Source: Streptomyces specialis
Lineage (GTDB): Bacteria > Actinomycetota > Actinomycetes > Streptomycetales > Streptomycetaceae
Assembly (NCBI RefSeq): GCF_001493375.1
Contig: NZ_LN929896.1
Span: 1-64,000 of the forward strand
Reading direction: 5' to 3'
DNA: 64,000 nt
The position numbers were made by a program, and so were the translations under genes. Positions 31,383 through 40,175 of this stretch are shown here, one piece after another; position 1 is the stretch's first letter; each line of letters opens with the position of its first letter. Below the pieces are notes generated by a model. The model was not told the DNA's origin and made no database searches. It was given only the letters and a program-made list of their open reading frames with translations.

Positions 31383-33398
31383 ATGGGCGCCAAGCGGGAC
31401 CGGCCGTGGCTGATGCGGACATACGCCGGTCACTCCACGGCCGAGGCGTCCAACGAGTTGTACCGGCGCAACCTGTCCAAGGGCCAGACCGGCCTGTCGG
31501 TCGCGTTCGACCTGCCGACGCAGACCGGCTACGACCCGGACCACATCCTCGCCCGCGGCGAGGTCGGCCGGGTCGGGGTGCCCGTGGCGCACCTGGGCGA
31601 CATGCGGAAGCTGTTCCACGGGATCCCGCTGGACCGCATGAACACGTCCATGACGATCAACGCCACCGCCATGTGGCTGCTCGCGCTCTACCGGACCGCG
31701 GCGGAGGAGCAGGGCGCGGATCCCGCCCTGCTCCAGGGCACCACGCAGAACGACATCGTCAAGGAGTACCTCTCGCGCGGGACGTACGTCTTCCCGCCCG
31801 AGCCGTCGCTCCGCCTGACGACGGACATGATCGCGTACACCGTGCACCACGTGCCGAAGTGGAACCCGATCAACATCTGCAGCTACCACCTCCAGGAGGC
31901 CGGCGCCACGCCGGTCCAGGAGATCGCCTACGCGATGTCCACGGCCATCGCGGTCCTGGACGCCGTGCGCGACTCCGGGCAGGTGGCCCAGGAGCGGCTC
32001 GGTGACGTGGTCGCCCGCATCTCGTTCTTCGTGAACGCGGGCGTCCGCTTCGTCGAGGAGATGTGCAAGATGCGGGCCTTCACCCGCATCTGGGACCAGA
32101 TCACCCGCGAGCGGTACGGCATCGCCGACCCCAAGCAGCGCCGGTTCCGCTACGGCGTGCAGGTCAACTCGCTCGGCCTGACCGAGGCCCAGCCGGAGAA
32201 CAACGTCCAGCGCATCGTCCTGGAGATGCTGGCCGTCACCCTCTCCCGCGACGCCCGCGCCCGCGCCGTGCAGTTGCCCGCCTGGAACGAGGCGCTCGGC
32301 CTGCCGCGCCCCTGGGACCAGCAGTGGTCGCTGCGCATCCAGCAGGTGCTGGCCGAGGAGAGCGACCTGCTGGAGTACGAGGACATCTTCGACGGCAGCC
32401 ACGTCATCGAGGCCAGGACCCAGGAGCTGATGCGGGACTCCCTGGCCGAGATGGCGCGGATCGAGGAGATGGGCGGCACGATGGCGGCCGTCGCCTCCGG
32501 CTACCTGAAGTCGGAGCTGGTCGCCTCGCACGCCAGGCGCCGCGGGCGCATCGAGTCGGGCGAGGAGAAGATCGTGGGCGTCAACGTCTACGAGTCGACC
32601 GAGCCCAGCCCGCTCACCGCCGACCTCGACACCGCGATCATGACCGTGGACCCCGACAACGAGGCCCGGGTCGTCGAGGCGCTCCAGGAGTGGCGCGGAC
32701 GCCGCGACTCCGCCGCCGTCCGGCGCGCGCTGGACGAGCTGAAGCGGACCGCGGAGGGCGACGGGAACCTGATGATCCCGTCCCTGGTGTGCGCCCGCGA
32801 GGGCGTCACCACCGGCGAGTGGGCCGGCGCGCTGCGCGAGGTCTTCGGCGAGTACCGCGCGCCGACCGGCGTCAGCGGCGCTCCCGTGGCCGTCACCGCC
32901 GAGGAGCCGGGCGTCGGCGAGCTGGCCGACGTGCGCCGCCGGGCCGCCACCACCGCCGCCGACCTGGGCGTGGGCCGGCTGCGGCTGCTGGTCGGCAAGC
33001 CGGGCCTGGACGGGCACAGCAACGGCGCCGAGCAGATCGCGGTCCGCGCCAGGGACGCCGGGTTCGAGGTGGTCTACCAGGGCATCCGGCTCACCCCCGA
33101 GCAGATCGTCTCGGCCGCCGTGGCCGAGGACGTGCACTGCGTGGGCCTGTCCATCCTCTCCGGCTCGCACGCCGAGCTGGTGCCCGACGTGCTGCGGCGG
33201 CTGCGCGAGGCCGGCGCCGGGGACATCCCCGTCGTGGTCGGCGGCATCATCCCGTCGGCCGACGCCGCGGCCCTGCGCGCCGCGGGGGTGGCCGCGGTCT
33301 TCACGCCGAAGGACTTCGGCATCACCGGCATCATCGGCCGTATCGTCAACGAGATCCGCATCGCCCACAAGCTCGACCCGCTGGAGGTTTCCTCATGA
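31383..33398 (+). CDS. meaA: Ethylmalonyl-CoA mutase, B12-dependent
   Basis: A 671-residue adenosylcobalamin-dependent acyl-CoA mutase that isomerises ethylmalonyl-CoA to methylsuccinyl-CoA. The N-terminal barrel opens MRTYAGHSTAEASNELYRRN and LSVAFDLPTQTGYDPDH, as in MeaA/Ecm. The C-terminal B12 domain has the base-off signature KPGLDGHSNGAEQIAVRARDAGFEVVY (DxHxxG), then LSILSGSH and VVGGIIP. Fused in one chain, as is usual for Ecm and unlike two-subunit methylmalonyl-CoA mutase. It starts immediately after ccr and overlaps the following citE-like gene by ATGA. Confidence 0.95.
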   Translation: MGAKRDRPWLMRTYAGHSTAEASNELYRRNLSKGQTGLSVAFDLPTQTGYDPDHILARGEVGRVGVPVAHLGDMRKLFHGIPLDRMNTSMTINATAMWLLALYRTAAEEQGADPALLQGTTQNDIVKEYLSRGTYVFPPEPSLRLTTDMIAYTVHHVPKWNPINICSYHLQEAGATPVQEIAYAMSTAIAVLDAVRDSGQVAQERLGDVVARISFFVNAGVRFVEEMCKMRAFTRIWDQITRERYGIADPKQRRFRYGVQVNSLGLTEAQPENNVQRIVLEMLAVTLSRDARARAVQLPAWNEALGLPRPWDQQWSLRIQQVLAEESDLLEYEDIFDGSHVIEARTQELMRDSLAEMARIEEMGGTMAAVASGYLKSELVASHARRRGRIESGEEKIVGVNVYESTEPSPLTADLDTAIMTVDPDNEARVVEALQEWRGRRDSAAVRRALDELKRTAEGDGNLMIPSLVCAREGVTTGEWAGALREVFGEYRAPTGVSGAPVAVTAEEPGVGELADVRRRAATTAADLGVGRLRLLVGKPGLDGHSNGAEQIAVRARDAGFEVVYQGIRLTPEQIVSAAVAEDVHCVGLSILSGSHAELVPDVLRRLREAGAGDIPVVVGGIIPSADAAALRAAGVAAVFTPKDFGITGIIGRIVNEIRIAHKLDPLEVSS

Positions 33399-34354
33399 GC
33401 ACCAACCGGCTGCGTGCCCGGCGTTCCTGTCTGGCCGTGCCCGGCAGCAGCCCCCGCTTCCTGGAGAAGGCCCAGGGGCTGCCGGCCGACCAGGTCTTCC
33501 TCGATCTGGAGGACGCCTGCGCGCCGATCGCCAAGGAAGGCGCCCGGCACACGGTGGTCGAGGCGCTCAACGAGGGCGACTGGGGCGACAAGATCAAGGT
33601 CGTGCGCGTCAACGACTGGACGACCCACTGGACCTACCGCGACGTGATCACCGTCGTCGAGGGCGCCGGCCCGAACCTGGACTGCATCATGCTGCCCAAG
33701 GTGCAGGACGCCGAGCAGGTCAGGGCGCTGGACCTGCTGCTCACCCAGATCGAGAAGACCATGGGCTTCGAGGTCGGCCGCATCGGCATCGAGGCGCAGA
33801 TCGAGAACGCCAAGGGCCTGATCAACGTCGACGCCATCGCCGAGGCGTCGCCCCGGCTGGAGACCATCATCTTCGGCCCGGCCGACTTCATGGCGTCGAT
33901 CAACATGAAGTCCCTGGTCGTGGGCGAGCAGCCGCCGGGCTACCCGGCGGACGCCTACCACTACATCCTGATGCGCATCCTGATGGCGGCCCGCGCCAAC
34001 GACCTCCAGGCCATCGACGGCCCCTACCTCCAGATCCGCAACGTGGACGGCTTCACCGACGTCGCGAAGCGGGCGGCGGCGCTGGGCTTCGACGGCAAGT
34101 GGGTGCTGCACCCGGGCCAGATCGACGCGGCGAACGAGGTGTTCTCCCCCAGCCAGGAGGACTACGACCACGCCGAACTGATCCTGGACGCCTACGAGTA
34201 CTTCACCTCCTCGGAGGGCGGTGCCAAGGGCTCGGCGATGCTCGGTGACGAGATGATCGACGAGGCCAGCCGCAAGATGGCCCTCGTGGTCGCGGGCAAG
34301 GGCCGCGCCGCCGGCCTCACCCGCACCAGCAAGTTCGAGCCGCCCGCCGCCTGA
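33395..34354 (+). CDS. CitE/Mcl1-like (3S)-malyl-CoA/beta-methylmalyl-CoA lyase
   Basis: A 319-residue TIM-barrel lyase of the HpcH/HpaI-CitE family. Motifs include RARRSCLAVPGSSPRFLEKA, DQVFLDLEDACAP (metal-binding Asp/Glu), IGIEAQIENAKGLINVDAIAEASPRLETIIFGPADF and the C-terminal GFDGKWVLHPGQIDAAN. In this operon it should cleave beta-methylmalyl-CoA to glyoxylate and propionyl-CoA, the last step of the ethylmalonyl-CoA pathway. Start overlaps the meaA stop (ATGA); 18 bp separate it from mch. Confidence 0.93.
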   Translation: MSTNRLRARRSCLAVPGSSPRFLEKAQGLPADQVFLDLEDACAPIAKEGARHTVVEALNEGDWGDKIKVVRVNDWTTHWTYRDVITVVEGAGPNLDCIMLPKVQDAEQVRALDLLLTQIEKTMGFEVGRIGIEAQIENAKGLINVDAIAEASPRLETIIFGPADFMASINMKSLVVGEQPPGYPADAYHYILMRILMAARANDLQAIDGPYLQIRNVDGFTDVAKRAAALGFDGKWVLHPGQIDAANEVFSPSQEDYDHAELILDAYEYFTSSEGGAKGSAMLGDEMIDEASRKMALVVAGKGRAAGLTRTSKFEPPAA

Positions 34355-34372
34355 GCCAGGAGTCCGCACACC

Positions 34373-34882
34373 ATGCAGTTCGGCCGCACCTACGAAGAGT
34401 TCACCGTCGGGGACGTGTACAAGCACTGGCCCGGCAAGACGGTGACCGAGTACGACGACCACCTGTTCTGTCTGCTCACCATGAACCACCACCCGCTGCA
34501 CATGGACATCAACTACGCGGAGAAGACCACGGACTTCGGCCGCAATGTCGTGGTGGGCAACTACATCTACTCCCTGCTGCTGGGCATGTCCGTCCCGGAC
34601 GTCTCCGGCAAGGCCATCGCCAACCTGGAGATCGAGTCGCTCAAGCACGTGGCGCCGACCTTCCACGGCGACACCATCTACGGCGAGACCACCGTGCTCG
34701 ACAAGACGCCGTCCCGCTCCCGGCCGGACCGGGGCATCGTGCACGTGGAGACCCGCGGCTACAAGCAGGACGGCACCCTGGTCTGCGTCTTCCGCCGCAA
34801 GGTGATGGTGCCGACCGCCACCTACATCAAGGAACGCGGCGGCGAGCAGCCGGGCCGCCCCGAGCCGCGCGGGAAGGAATGA
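34373..34882 (+). CDS. mch: MaoC-type mesaconyl-CoA hydratase
   Basis: A 169-residue hot-dog-fold hydratase of the MaoC family: GRTYEEFTVGDVYKHWPGKTVTEYDDHLFCLLTMNHHPLHMDINYAEKT gives the catalytic Asp/His pair (TMNHHPLHMD), followed by VVGNYIYSLLLGMSV. In this context it hydrates mesaconyl-C1-CoA to beta-methylmalyl-CoA. It is shorter than the ~340-residue proteobacterial Mch, which is a double hot-dog; single-domain forms are usual in streptomycete clusters. The acyl-CoA dehydrogenase gene starts 1 bp after its stop. Confidence 0.9.
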   Translation: MQFGRTYEEFTVGDVYKHWPGKTVTEYDDHLFCLLTMNHHPLHMDINYAEKTTDFGRNVVVGNYIYSLLLGMSVPDVSGKAIANLEIESLKHVAPTFHGDTIYGETTVLDKTPSRSRPDRGIVHVETRGYKQDGTLVCVFRRKVMVPTATYIKERGGEQPGRPEPRGKE

Positions 34883-34883
34883 G

Positions 34884-36089
34884 ATGGGCAGGCTGGCGCA
34901 GACCGACGGGCTGACCGAGGTCCAGCAGGAGATCCTCTCCACCGTCCGCACCTTCGTGGAGAAGGAGATCATCCCGGTCGCCACCGAACTGGAGCACCGG
35001 GACGAGTACCCGACCGAGATCGTCGAGGGCCTCAAGGACCTCGGCCTGTTCGGCCTGATGATCCCCGAGGAGTACGGCGGCCTCGGCGAGTCGCTCCTCA
35101 CCTACGCCCTGTGCGTGGAGGAGATCGCCCGCGGCTGGATGAGCGTCTCGGGCATCATCAACACCCACTTCATCGTGGCGTACCTGCTCCTCCAGCACGG
35201 CACGCAGGAGCAGCGGGACCACTTCCTGCCGCGGATGGCGACGGGCGAGGTGCGCGGCGCGTTCTCCATGTCCGAGCCCGGCCTCGGCTCGGACGTCTCC
35301 GCGATCACCACCAAGGGTGTCCGGGACGGCGACGAGTACGTGCTCACCGGCCAGAAGATGTGGCTGACCAACGGCGGCTCCGCCAACCTGGTCGCCGTGC
35401 TGTGCCGCACCGACGAGGGCCTGCCCGAGGGCACCCCCGGGCACAGGTCGCTGACCACGTTCCTGGTGGAGAAGGAGCCCGGCTTCGGCGAGGTCAGGCC
35501 GGGGCTCACCGTGCCCGGCAAGATCGACAAGATGGGCTACAAGGGCGTCGACACCACCGAGCTGATCCTCGACGGCCTGCGCGTGCCGGCCGACCGGGTG
35601 CTCGGCGGGACCACCGGCCGCGGCTTCTACCAGATGATGGACGGTGTCGAGGTCGGCCGTGTCAACGTCGCGGCCCGCGGCTGCGGTGTGGCGCAGCGGG
35701 CGTTCGAGCTGGGCATCGCCTACGCCCAGCAGCGGCAGACGTTCGGCAAGCCGATCGCCCAGCACCAGGCCATCCAGTTCAAGCTCGCCGAGATGGCCAC
35801 CAAGGTCGAGGCGGCGCACGCGCTGATGGTCAAGGCGGCGAAGACGAAGGACGACGGCCGCCGCAACGACCTGGAGGCGGGGATGGCCAAGTACCTCGCG
35901 TCCGAGTTCTGCAAGGAGGTCGTCGAGGACTCGTTCCGTATCCACGGCGGCTACGGCTTCTCCAAGGAGTACGAGATCGAGCGTCTCTACCGCGAGGCGC
36001 CGATGCTGCTCATCGGCGAGGGCACGGCCGAGATCCAGAAGATGATCGTCGGCCGCAGGCTCCTGGAGGAGTACAAGCTCCGTTCCTGA
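34884..36089 (+). CDS. Acyl-CoA dehydrogenase, probable methylsuccinyl-CoA dehydrogenase
   Basis: A 401-residue FAD acyl-CoA dehydrogenase. FAD/substrate motifs are AFSMSEPGLGSDVSAITTKG and YVLTGQKMWLTNGG; the C-terminal helix bundle ends DSFRIHGGYGFSKEYEIERLYREAPMLLIGEGTAEIQKMIVGRRLL. Position last in the ccr-meaA-citE-mch operon makes it the (2S)-methylsuccinyl-CoA dehydrogenase of the pathway, although it is shorter than the Rhodobacter Mcd (~550 residues) and a general short-chain function cannot be excluded. The operon ends in a strong hairpin. Confidence 0.88.
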   Translation: MGRLAQTDGLTEVQQEILSTVRTFVEKEIIPVATELEHRDEYPTEIVEGLKDLGLFGLMIPEEYGGLGESLLTYALCVEEIARGWMSVSGIINTHFIVAYLLLQHGTQEQRDHFLPRMATGEVRGAFSMSEPGLGSDVSAITTKGVRDGDEYVLTGQKMWLTNGGSANLVAVLCRTDEGLPEGTPGHRSLTTFLVEKEPGFGEVRPGLTVPGKIDKMGYKGVDTTELILDGLRVPADRVLGGTTGRGFYQMMDGVEVGRVNVAARGCGVAQRAFELGIAYAQQRQTFGKPIAQHQAIQFKLAEMATKVEAAHALMVKAAKTKDDGRRNDLEAGMAKYLASEFCKEVVEDSFRIHGGYGFSKEYEIERLYREAPMLLIGEGTAEIQKMIVGRRLLEEYKLRS

Positions 36090-36117
36090 TCCGTCGGGAA
36101 CGGCGATGAGACCGGTC

Positions 36118-36147
36118 TGGCCCGGGGTGAAGACATCCCCCGGGCCA
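36118..36147. terminator. Terminator of the ethylmalonyl-CoA operon
   Basis: TGGCCCGGGG (36118-36127) and CCCCGGGCCA (36138-36147) form a perfect 10-bp stem with a 10-base loop, 29 bp after the dehydrogenase stop. It also lies 3' of the convergent PucR gene and may act in both directions. Confidence 0.75.
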
Positions 36148-36189
36148 GGCGGATTCTCCGGCCCGGCCCGGCCCGTGCCGGGCCACCGG

Positions 36190-37452
36190 TCAGCGGGTCG
36201 CGCCGCCCGGCCGGCGCGACCGGCCCGCCCCGGCCGCCGCGCCCGCCTCCTCGTACAGCGCGCCGAACGCCGCGCCCGCGCCCAGCAGCCGGTAGGTGTC
36301 CAGCGCCAGCGTCACCTCCACCAGATCACGCGGCCGGGACAGGTCCAGGCTCGTGATGCCCTCGAAGCGGCGCAGCCGGTTCAGCACGGTGTTGCGGTGG
36401 CAGAACATCCGCTGCGCCGTCCGCAGCGCCGACCCGCCCTGGTCCACCCACGTCCGTACGGTGTCCAGCAGCAGGTCCCGGTCGGCGGGCTCCAGCGCGA
36501 AGACCGGCCGCAGCGCCCGCGTCGCCAGCTCGGCGGACAGGTCGGGCCGGGAGACCAGCAGCCCGTCCGGCAGCCGGGCGTCCAGCCGGGCCACCTCACC
36601 GTCCAGCCGGCAGGTGCGCAGCGCCAGCTCCGCCAGCTCCCGGGCGCGGGCCACCTCGCGCAGCCCGGTCACGACCGGGCTGACGCCGGTCCTGGTCCCC
36701 GGCCGGGAGCCCAGGCCCGCCACCAGCGCCTCCACGGGCCACTCCCCCAGGTGCGCCAGGTACAGCTCCCGCCGGCCCCGCAGGTGGCGCAGCAGCCGGA
36801 TGCCGGGGACCTCCGGCGCCCCGCCCCCGGCGTGGGCCGGCGCGACGGCCACGACCGCGAACCGCCCGTCCGCCGGCAGGTCCAGGATGACCGCGGCGTC
36901 CTCGGCGAACTCCGGCGAGGCGCCGTTGTCCAGCAGCGCCCCGGTGATCAGGCGCAGCCGCTCGGCGTTCCGGCTGGACGCGTCGGTGACGGCCAGCCGG
37001 TAGGCGTCCGCCACGAAGAAGGAGTCCCGGTCCACGGACTTCCACACCCAGTCCGCGACGTGCACCAGATCGTGCACGTCGCCCAGGCGCTCGCGCTCCA
37101 CGGTCCGCACGATGCCGCGCCAGAACGCCGAGGCCGCGGCCCGGTAGGCGTGCAGCACGTCGTCGACGGGACGGTCCTGCCGGGCCACGCGCAGCCCCAG
37201 CTCCCGCGTGAACCGCTCGACGTCCGGCAGCCGGGACGGGTCGAGGTGCATCTCCAGACCGAGCCGGGAGCCCCTGGTCACCATCGCGTCCAGGTCCGGC
37301 GGGGAGAGGACGGGATCGGCGTAGTACGGCACCTCGGCGCGGATTCCGGCCACCACGGTGTCGGTGAACTCGGTCCCCTGTGCCAGAAGACGCGAGCAGG
37401 CGCGGAGGAACAGCTCGGACGCGTGCTCCGGGGCTTCCCGCATGGTGTGCAT
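36190..37452 (-). CDS. PucR-type transcriptional regulator
   Basis: A 420-residue regulator. The C-terminal HTH_30 domain (PucR/CdaR type) is LLLDTVRTWVDQGGSALRTAQRMFCHRNTVLNRLRRFEGITSLDLSRPRDLVEVTLALDTYRLL; the central part is a GGDEF-like domain typical of the family, and the N-terminal part (RACSRLLAQGTEFTDTVVAGIRAEVPYY) a helical sensor. It is divergent from an acyl-CoA ligase gene and likely regulates it. ATG 37452 has GGGAGG just upstream; an internal ATG at 37443 is possible. It converges on the ethylmalonyl-CoA operon. Confidence 0.88.
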   Translation of the reverse strand: MHTMREAPEHASELFLRACSRLLAQGTEFTDTVVAGIRAEVPYYADPVLSPPDLDAMVTRGSRLGLEMHLDPSRLPDVERFTRELGLRVARQDRPVDDVLHAYRAAASAFWRGIVRTVERERLGDVHDLVHVADWVWKSVDRDSFFVADAYRLAVTDASSRNAERLRLITGALLDNGASPEFAEDAAVILDLPADGRFAVVAVAPAHAGGGAPEVPGIRLLRHLRGRRELYLAHLGEWPVEALVAGLGSRPGTRTGVSPVVTGLREVARARELAELALRTCRLDGEVARLDARLPDGLLVSRPDLSAELATRALRPVFALEPADRDLLLDTVRTWVDQGGSALRTAQRMFCHRNTVLNRLRRFEGITSLDLSRPRDLVEVTLALDTYRLLGAGAAFGALYEEAGAAAGAGRSRRPGGATR

Positions 37453-37550
37453 CGGCCCTCCCGAAAGGCTCACCGGGCGGCGTCGTCGCCGCCGGGTCGT
37501 CGCATGGCGCCATCGTAGGTGTCCGGCCGACCGGGTGACAGAGGCTGTCC

Positions 37551-37567
37551 CATCACCCTCGGTGATG
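37551..37567. promoter_or_regulatory. Palindromic operator CATCACC-CTC-GGTGATG
   Basis: A perfect inverted repeat with 7-bp arms and a 3-bp spacer lies in the 286-bp divergent region between the PucR-type regulator (leftward) and the acyl-CoA ligase (rightward), 99 bp from the regulator start. It is the best candidate site for PucR control of both genes. Confidence 0.5.
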
Positions 37568-37738
37568 TCCGCTGGTACGGGGCCCCGGTTCTGGGCACCG
37601 TCACAACCCGGCCGGGGTCCGCCTGGGAATCGGCACCAAAGACGGTACGGAACGTCGCCGTTCCCACCCCCCGGTGCTGAGGTGATCAGGTCACGCGTCC
37701 GAGCCGACGGAGCACCGACCTTCGTGAGGAAGCCCCCC

Positions 37739-39280
37739 ATGACCCTCTCTCTCGCCTGTGTCCTCGCCGAGTCCGCCCGCCGCCGCCCGGAGCACGTCGC
37801 GGTCGTCGAGAACGGCGCGAGACTGACCTACCGGCGGCTGTGGAACGAGGCCCTGGCGCTCGGTGGCGCGCTGCGCGCCACCGGGGTCGCGCCCGGCGAC
37901 CGGGTGGCGCTGATGGCCCCGAACACCTCGGCGTTCCCCCGCGCCTACTACGCGATCCTCGCGGCCGGCGGGGTCGTGGTCCCCGTCCACCTGCTGCTGA
38001 CACCGCGCGAGATCTCGTTCATGCTCCGCGACAGCGGCGCGACCGTCCTGGTCGCCACCGACAGCCTGCGCGAGCCCGCCGCCGAGGCCGCCCGGCTCGC
38101 CGGTGTCCCGCTGGCCGTCACCGCCGACACCGCCGACGGCCGGCCCGGCGATCTGGACCTGCGCGCGGACGGGACCGCGCCGCTGACGCGCTACGCCACG
38201 CGTGACGCGTCCGACCCGGCCGTCGTCATCTACACCAGCGGCACCACCGGCCGCCCCAAGGGCGCCGTCCTCAGCCACCTCAACCTCGTCATGAACGCCA
38301 CCAGCTCCGCCTTCGACGCCCACGGGCTGAGCCAGGACGACGTGGTGCTGGGCGCGCTGCCGCTGTTCCACTCCTTCGGCCAGACCTGCGCCATGAACGC
38401 CGCCTTCCGGGTGGGCGCCCCCCTCGTCCTCCAGCGGCGGTTCCAGGCCGCCGACACGGTGGCGCTGATGGCCGCCGAGGGCGTCACCGTCTTCCTGGGC
38501 GTGCCCGCGATGTACGTGGCGCTCAGCCGCGAGGCCGAGACCGCCGCCGACCCGGCGGCTCTGCCCCGGCCCCGCCACTGCGTCTCCGGCGGCGCCGCCC
38601 TGCCGGGGCCGGTCCTCGACCGCTTCCAGCGGGCCTTCGGGACCGTCGTCTACGAGGGGTACGGCCTGTCCGAGACGTCCCCCACCGCGACGGTCAACCA
38701 GCCGTCGTTCGGCACCCGCCCCGGCACCGTGGGCCACGCCATGTGGGGGGTCGAGGTGGAGATCGCCGACCCGGACGTCACCGACCGGATCGCGCTGCTG
38801 CCCACCGGCACCTCCGGCGAGGTCGTGGTGCGCGGCCCCAACGTCTTCTCCGGCTACCTCGGCCTGCCCGAGCAGACCGCCGAGGCGCTGGTCGACGGCT
38901 GGTTCCGCACCGGCGACCTGGGCGCGAAGGACGCCGACGGGTTCCTGACGATCCTCGACCGGGTGAAGGACGTGATCATCCGCGGCGGCTTCAACGTCTA
39001 CCCGGCGGAGGTGGAGGAGGTCCTCAGCGGCCACCCGGACATCGCCGACGTCGCCGTGATCGGCCTCCCCGACCCGGAGCGCGGCGAGGAGATCTGCGCC
39101 GTCGTGGTCCCCCGCGGCGACCACCCGGACGCCGCCGCGATCATCACCTGGTCCCGGGAACGCCTGGGCCGCCACAAGTACCCCCGCCGCGTCGAATTCG
39201 TCGACTCCCTCCCCCTGGGCCCGAGCATGAAGGTCCTCAAACGAGAACTCCGCCACCGCTACACCCCCACCGGGGTCTGA
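37739..39280 (+). CDS. Acyl-CoA synthetase / AMP-dependent ligase
   Basis: A 513-residue ANL-superfamily ligase. The P-loop-like A3 motif is VIYTSGTTGRPKGAVLSHLN; A5 is YEGYGLSETSPT; A7 WFRTGDLGAKDADGF; A8 LDRVKDVIIRGGFNVYPAEVEEVL; and the catalytic Lys near the C-terminus is in LGPSMKVLKREL. It activates a carboxylic acid, likely medium-chain or aromatic, to the CoA thioester via the adenylate. Divergent from PucR, it presumably feeds acyl-CoA metabolism next door. Twenty bases after its stop the sequence enters poly-C and adapter. Confidence 0.92.
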   Translation: MTLSLACVLAESARRRPEHVAVVENGARLTYRRLWNEALALGGALRATGVAPGDRVALMAPNTSAFPRAYYAILAAGGVVVPVHLLLTPREISFMLRDSGATVLVATDSLREPAAEAARLAGVPLAVTADTADGRPGDLDLRADGTAPLTRYATRDASDPAVVIYTSGTTGRPKGAVLSHLNLVMNATSSAFDAHGLSQDDVVLGALPLFHSFGQTCAMNAAFRVGAPLVLQRRFQAADTVALMAAEGVTVFLGVPAMYVALSREAETAADPAALPRPRHCVSGGAALPGPVLDRFQRAFGTVVYEGYGLSETSPTATVNQPSFGTRPGTVGHAMWGVEVEIADPDVTDRIALLPTGTSGEVVVRGPNVFSGYLGLPEQTAEALVDGWFRTGDLGAKDADGFLTILDRVKDVIIRGGFNVYPAEVEEVLSGHPDIADVAVIGLPDPERGEEICAVVVPRGDHPDAAAIITWSRERLGRHKYPRRVEFVDSLPLGPSMKVLKRELRHRYTPTGV

Positions 39281-39300
39281 CGCGGCGGGCGGGCCCGGCG

Positions 39301-39403
39301 GCCCCCCCCCCGCCCCCCCCCCCCCCTCCCCTGCTCCTCCCCCCCCCTCCCCATACGAGATTTTGTATAGGAGCCAGCGCTCGGAGATGTGTATAGGAGC
39401 CAG
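39301..39403. other. Poly-C and Illumina P7/Nextera adapter block
   Basis: After a long C-rich run, CATACGAGAT (39352-39361) is the end of the Illumina P7 primer. GTATAGGAGCCAG (39365-39377) and a fuller 25-base match at 39379-39403 correspond to the Nextera Read 2 sequence ending GATGTGTATAAGAGACAG, with two mismatches in the latter. This is an assembly artefact. The ethylmalonyl-CoA operon often lies near psd/pssA in streptomycetes, so the genes on both sides may still be true neighbours. Confidence 0.95.
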
Positions 39404-39527
39404 CCACTTATCACGCCGAACGGGCTGCTGGCTTGCCGAGTTACGGCCCGAAACCTATAGCATCGACGCAGCCGCTCCGCTTCGGAAGGGAAGGCGCGGC
39501 TTCCCCCGCTGACGAAGGTAAGGTCCC

Positions 39528-40175
39528 ATGCCTCACCGCTCATTCCCGCTACCCAGCGGCCGGGTGCGCCTGGCGCGCGGCGCGTCGCCCTGGCTGGTGC
39601 CGACGGTGGCAGCCGCCGCGACCGGCCTGGTGAAGGCGCGTCACTCCGGTCGCTGGGCCGCGGTCGCCGTCCCCACCACCGCGCTGGCCGCCGGGATGCT
39701 CTGGTTCTTCCGCGACCCCGAGCGGGAGATCGGCCAGGGCCGTGTGATCTCCCCCGCCGACGGCGTGGTGCAGAGCATCACACCCTGGCCCGACGGACGT
39801 ATCCGCGTGGCGATCTTCATGAGCCCGCTGAACGTCCACGTCAACCGTGCTCCGGTGGCCGGCACGGTCGCCTCCGTGGAGCACGTCCCCGGCGGCTATG
39901 TGCCGGCCTTCAACAAGGAGAGCGAGCACAACGAGCGTGTCGTGTGGCGCTTCGACAGCGAGCTGGGCGATGTGGAGATGATCCAGATCGCCGGCACGGT
40001 CGCCCGCCGCATCGTGCCGTACGTGCCGAAGGGCTGCAAGGTGGAGCAGGGTGACCGCGTCGGGCTGATCCGTTTCGGCTCGCGTGTCGACGTCTACCTC
40101 CCCGAGGGCATCGAGCCCGCGGTCGAGGTCGGCCGGCGCACCACCGCGGGAGTGACCCGACTTGACCGTGATTGA
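39528..40175 (+). CDS. psd: Phosphatidylserine decarboxylase
   Basis: A 215-residue decarboxylase that makes phosphatidylethanolamine from phosphatidylserine at the membrane. Motifs are LWFFRDPERE, VISPADGVVQSI, VAIFMSPLNVHVNRAPVAGTV and the self-cleavage site RFGSRVDVYLP, where cutting before Ser generates the pyruvoyl group (FGS in place of the LGST of proteobacterial enzymes). One hydrophobic stretch (VAAAATGLVKA, AVPTTALAAGMLWF) gives membrane association. Short type II forms of this length are standard in actinobacteria. It overlaps pssA by 14 bp. AAGGTAAGG precedes ATG 39528. Confidence 0.95.
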   Translation: MPHRSFPLPSGRVRLARGASPWLVPTVAAAATGLVKARHSGRWAAVAVPTTALAAGMLWFFRDPEREIGQGRVISPADGVVQSITPWPDGRIRVAIFMSPLNVHVNRAPVAGTVASVEHVPGGYVPAFNKESEHNERVVWRFDSELGDVEMIQIAGTVARRIVPYVPKGCKVEQGDRVGLIRFGSRVDVYLPEGIEPAVEVGRRTTAGVTRLDRD

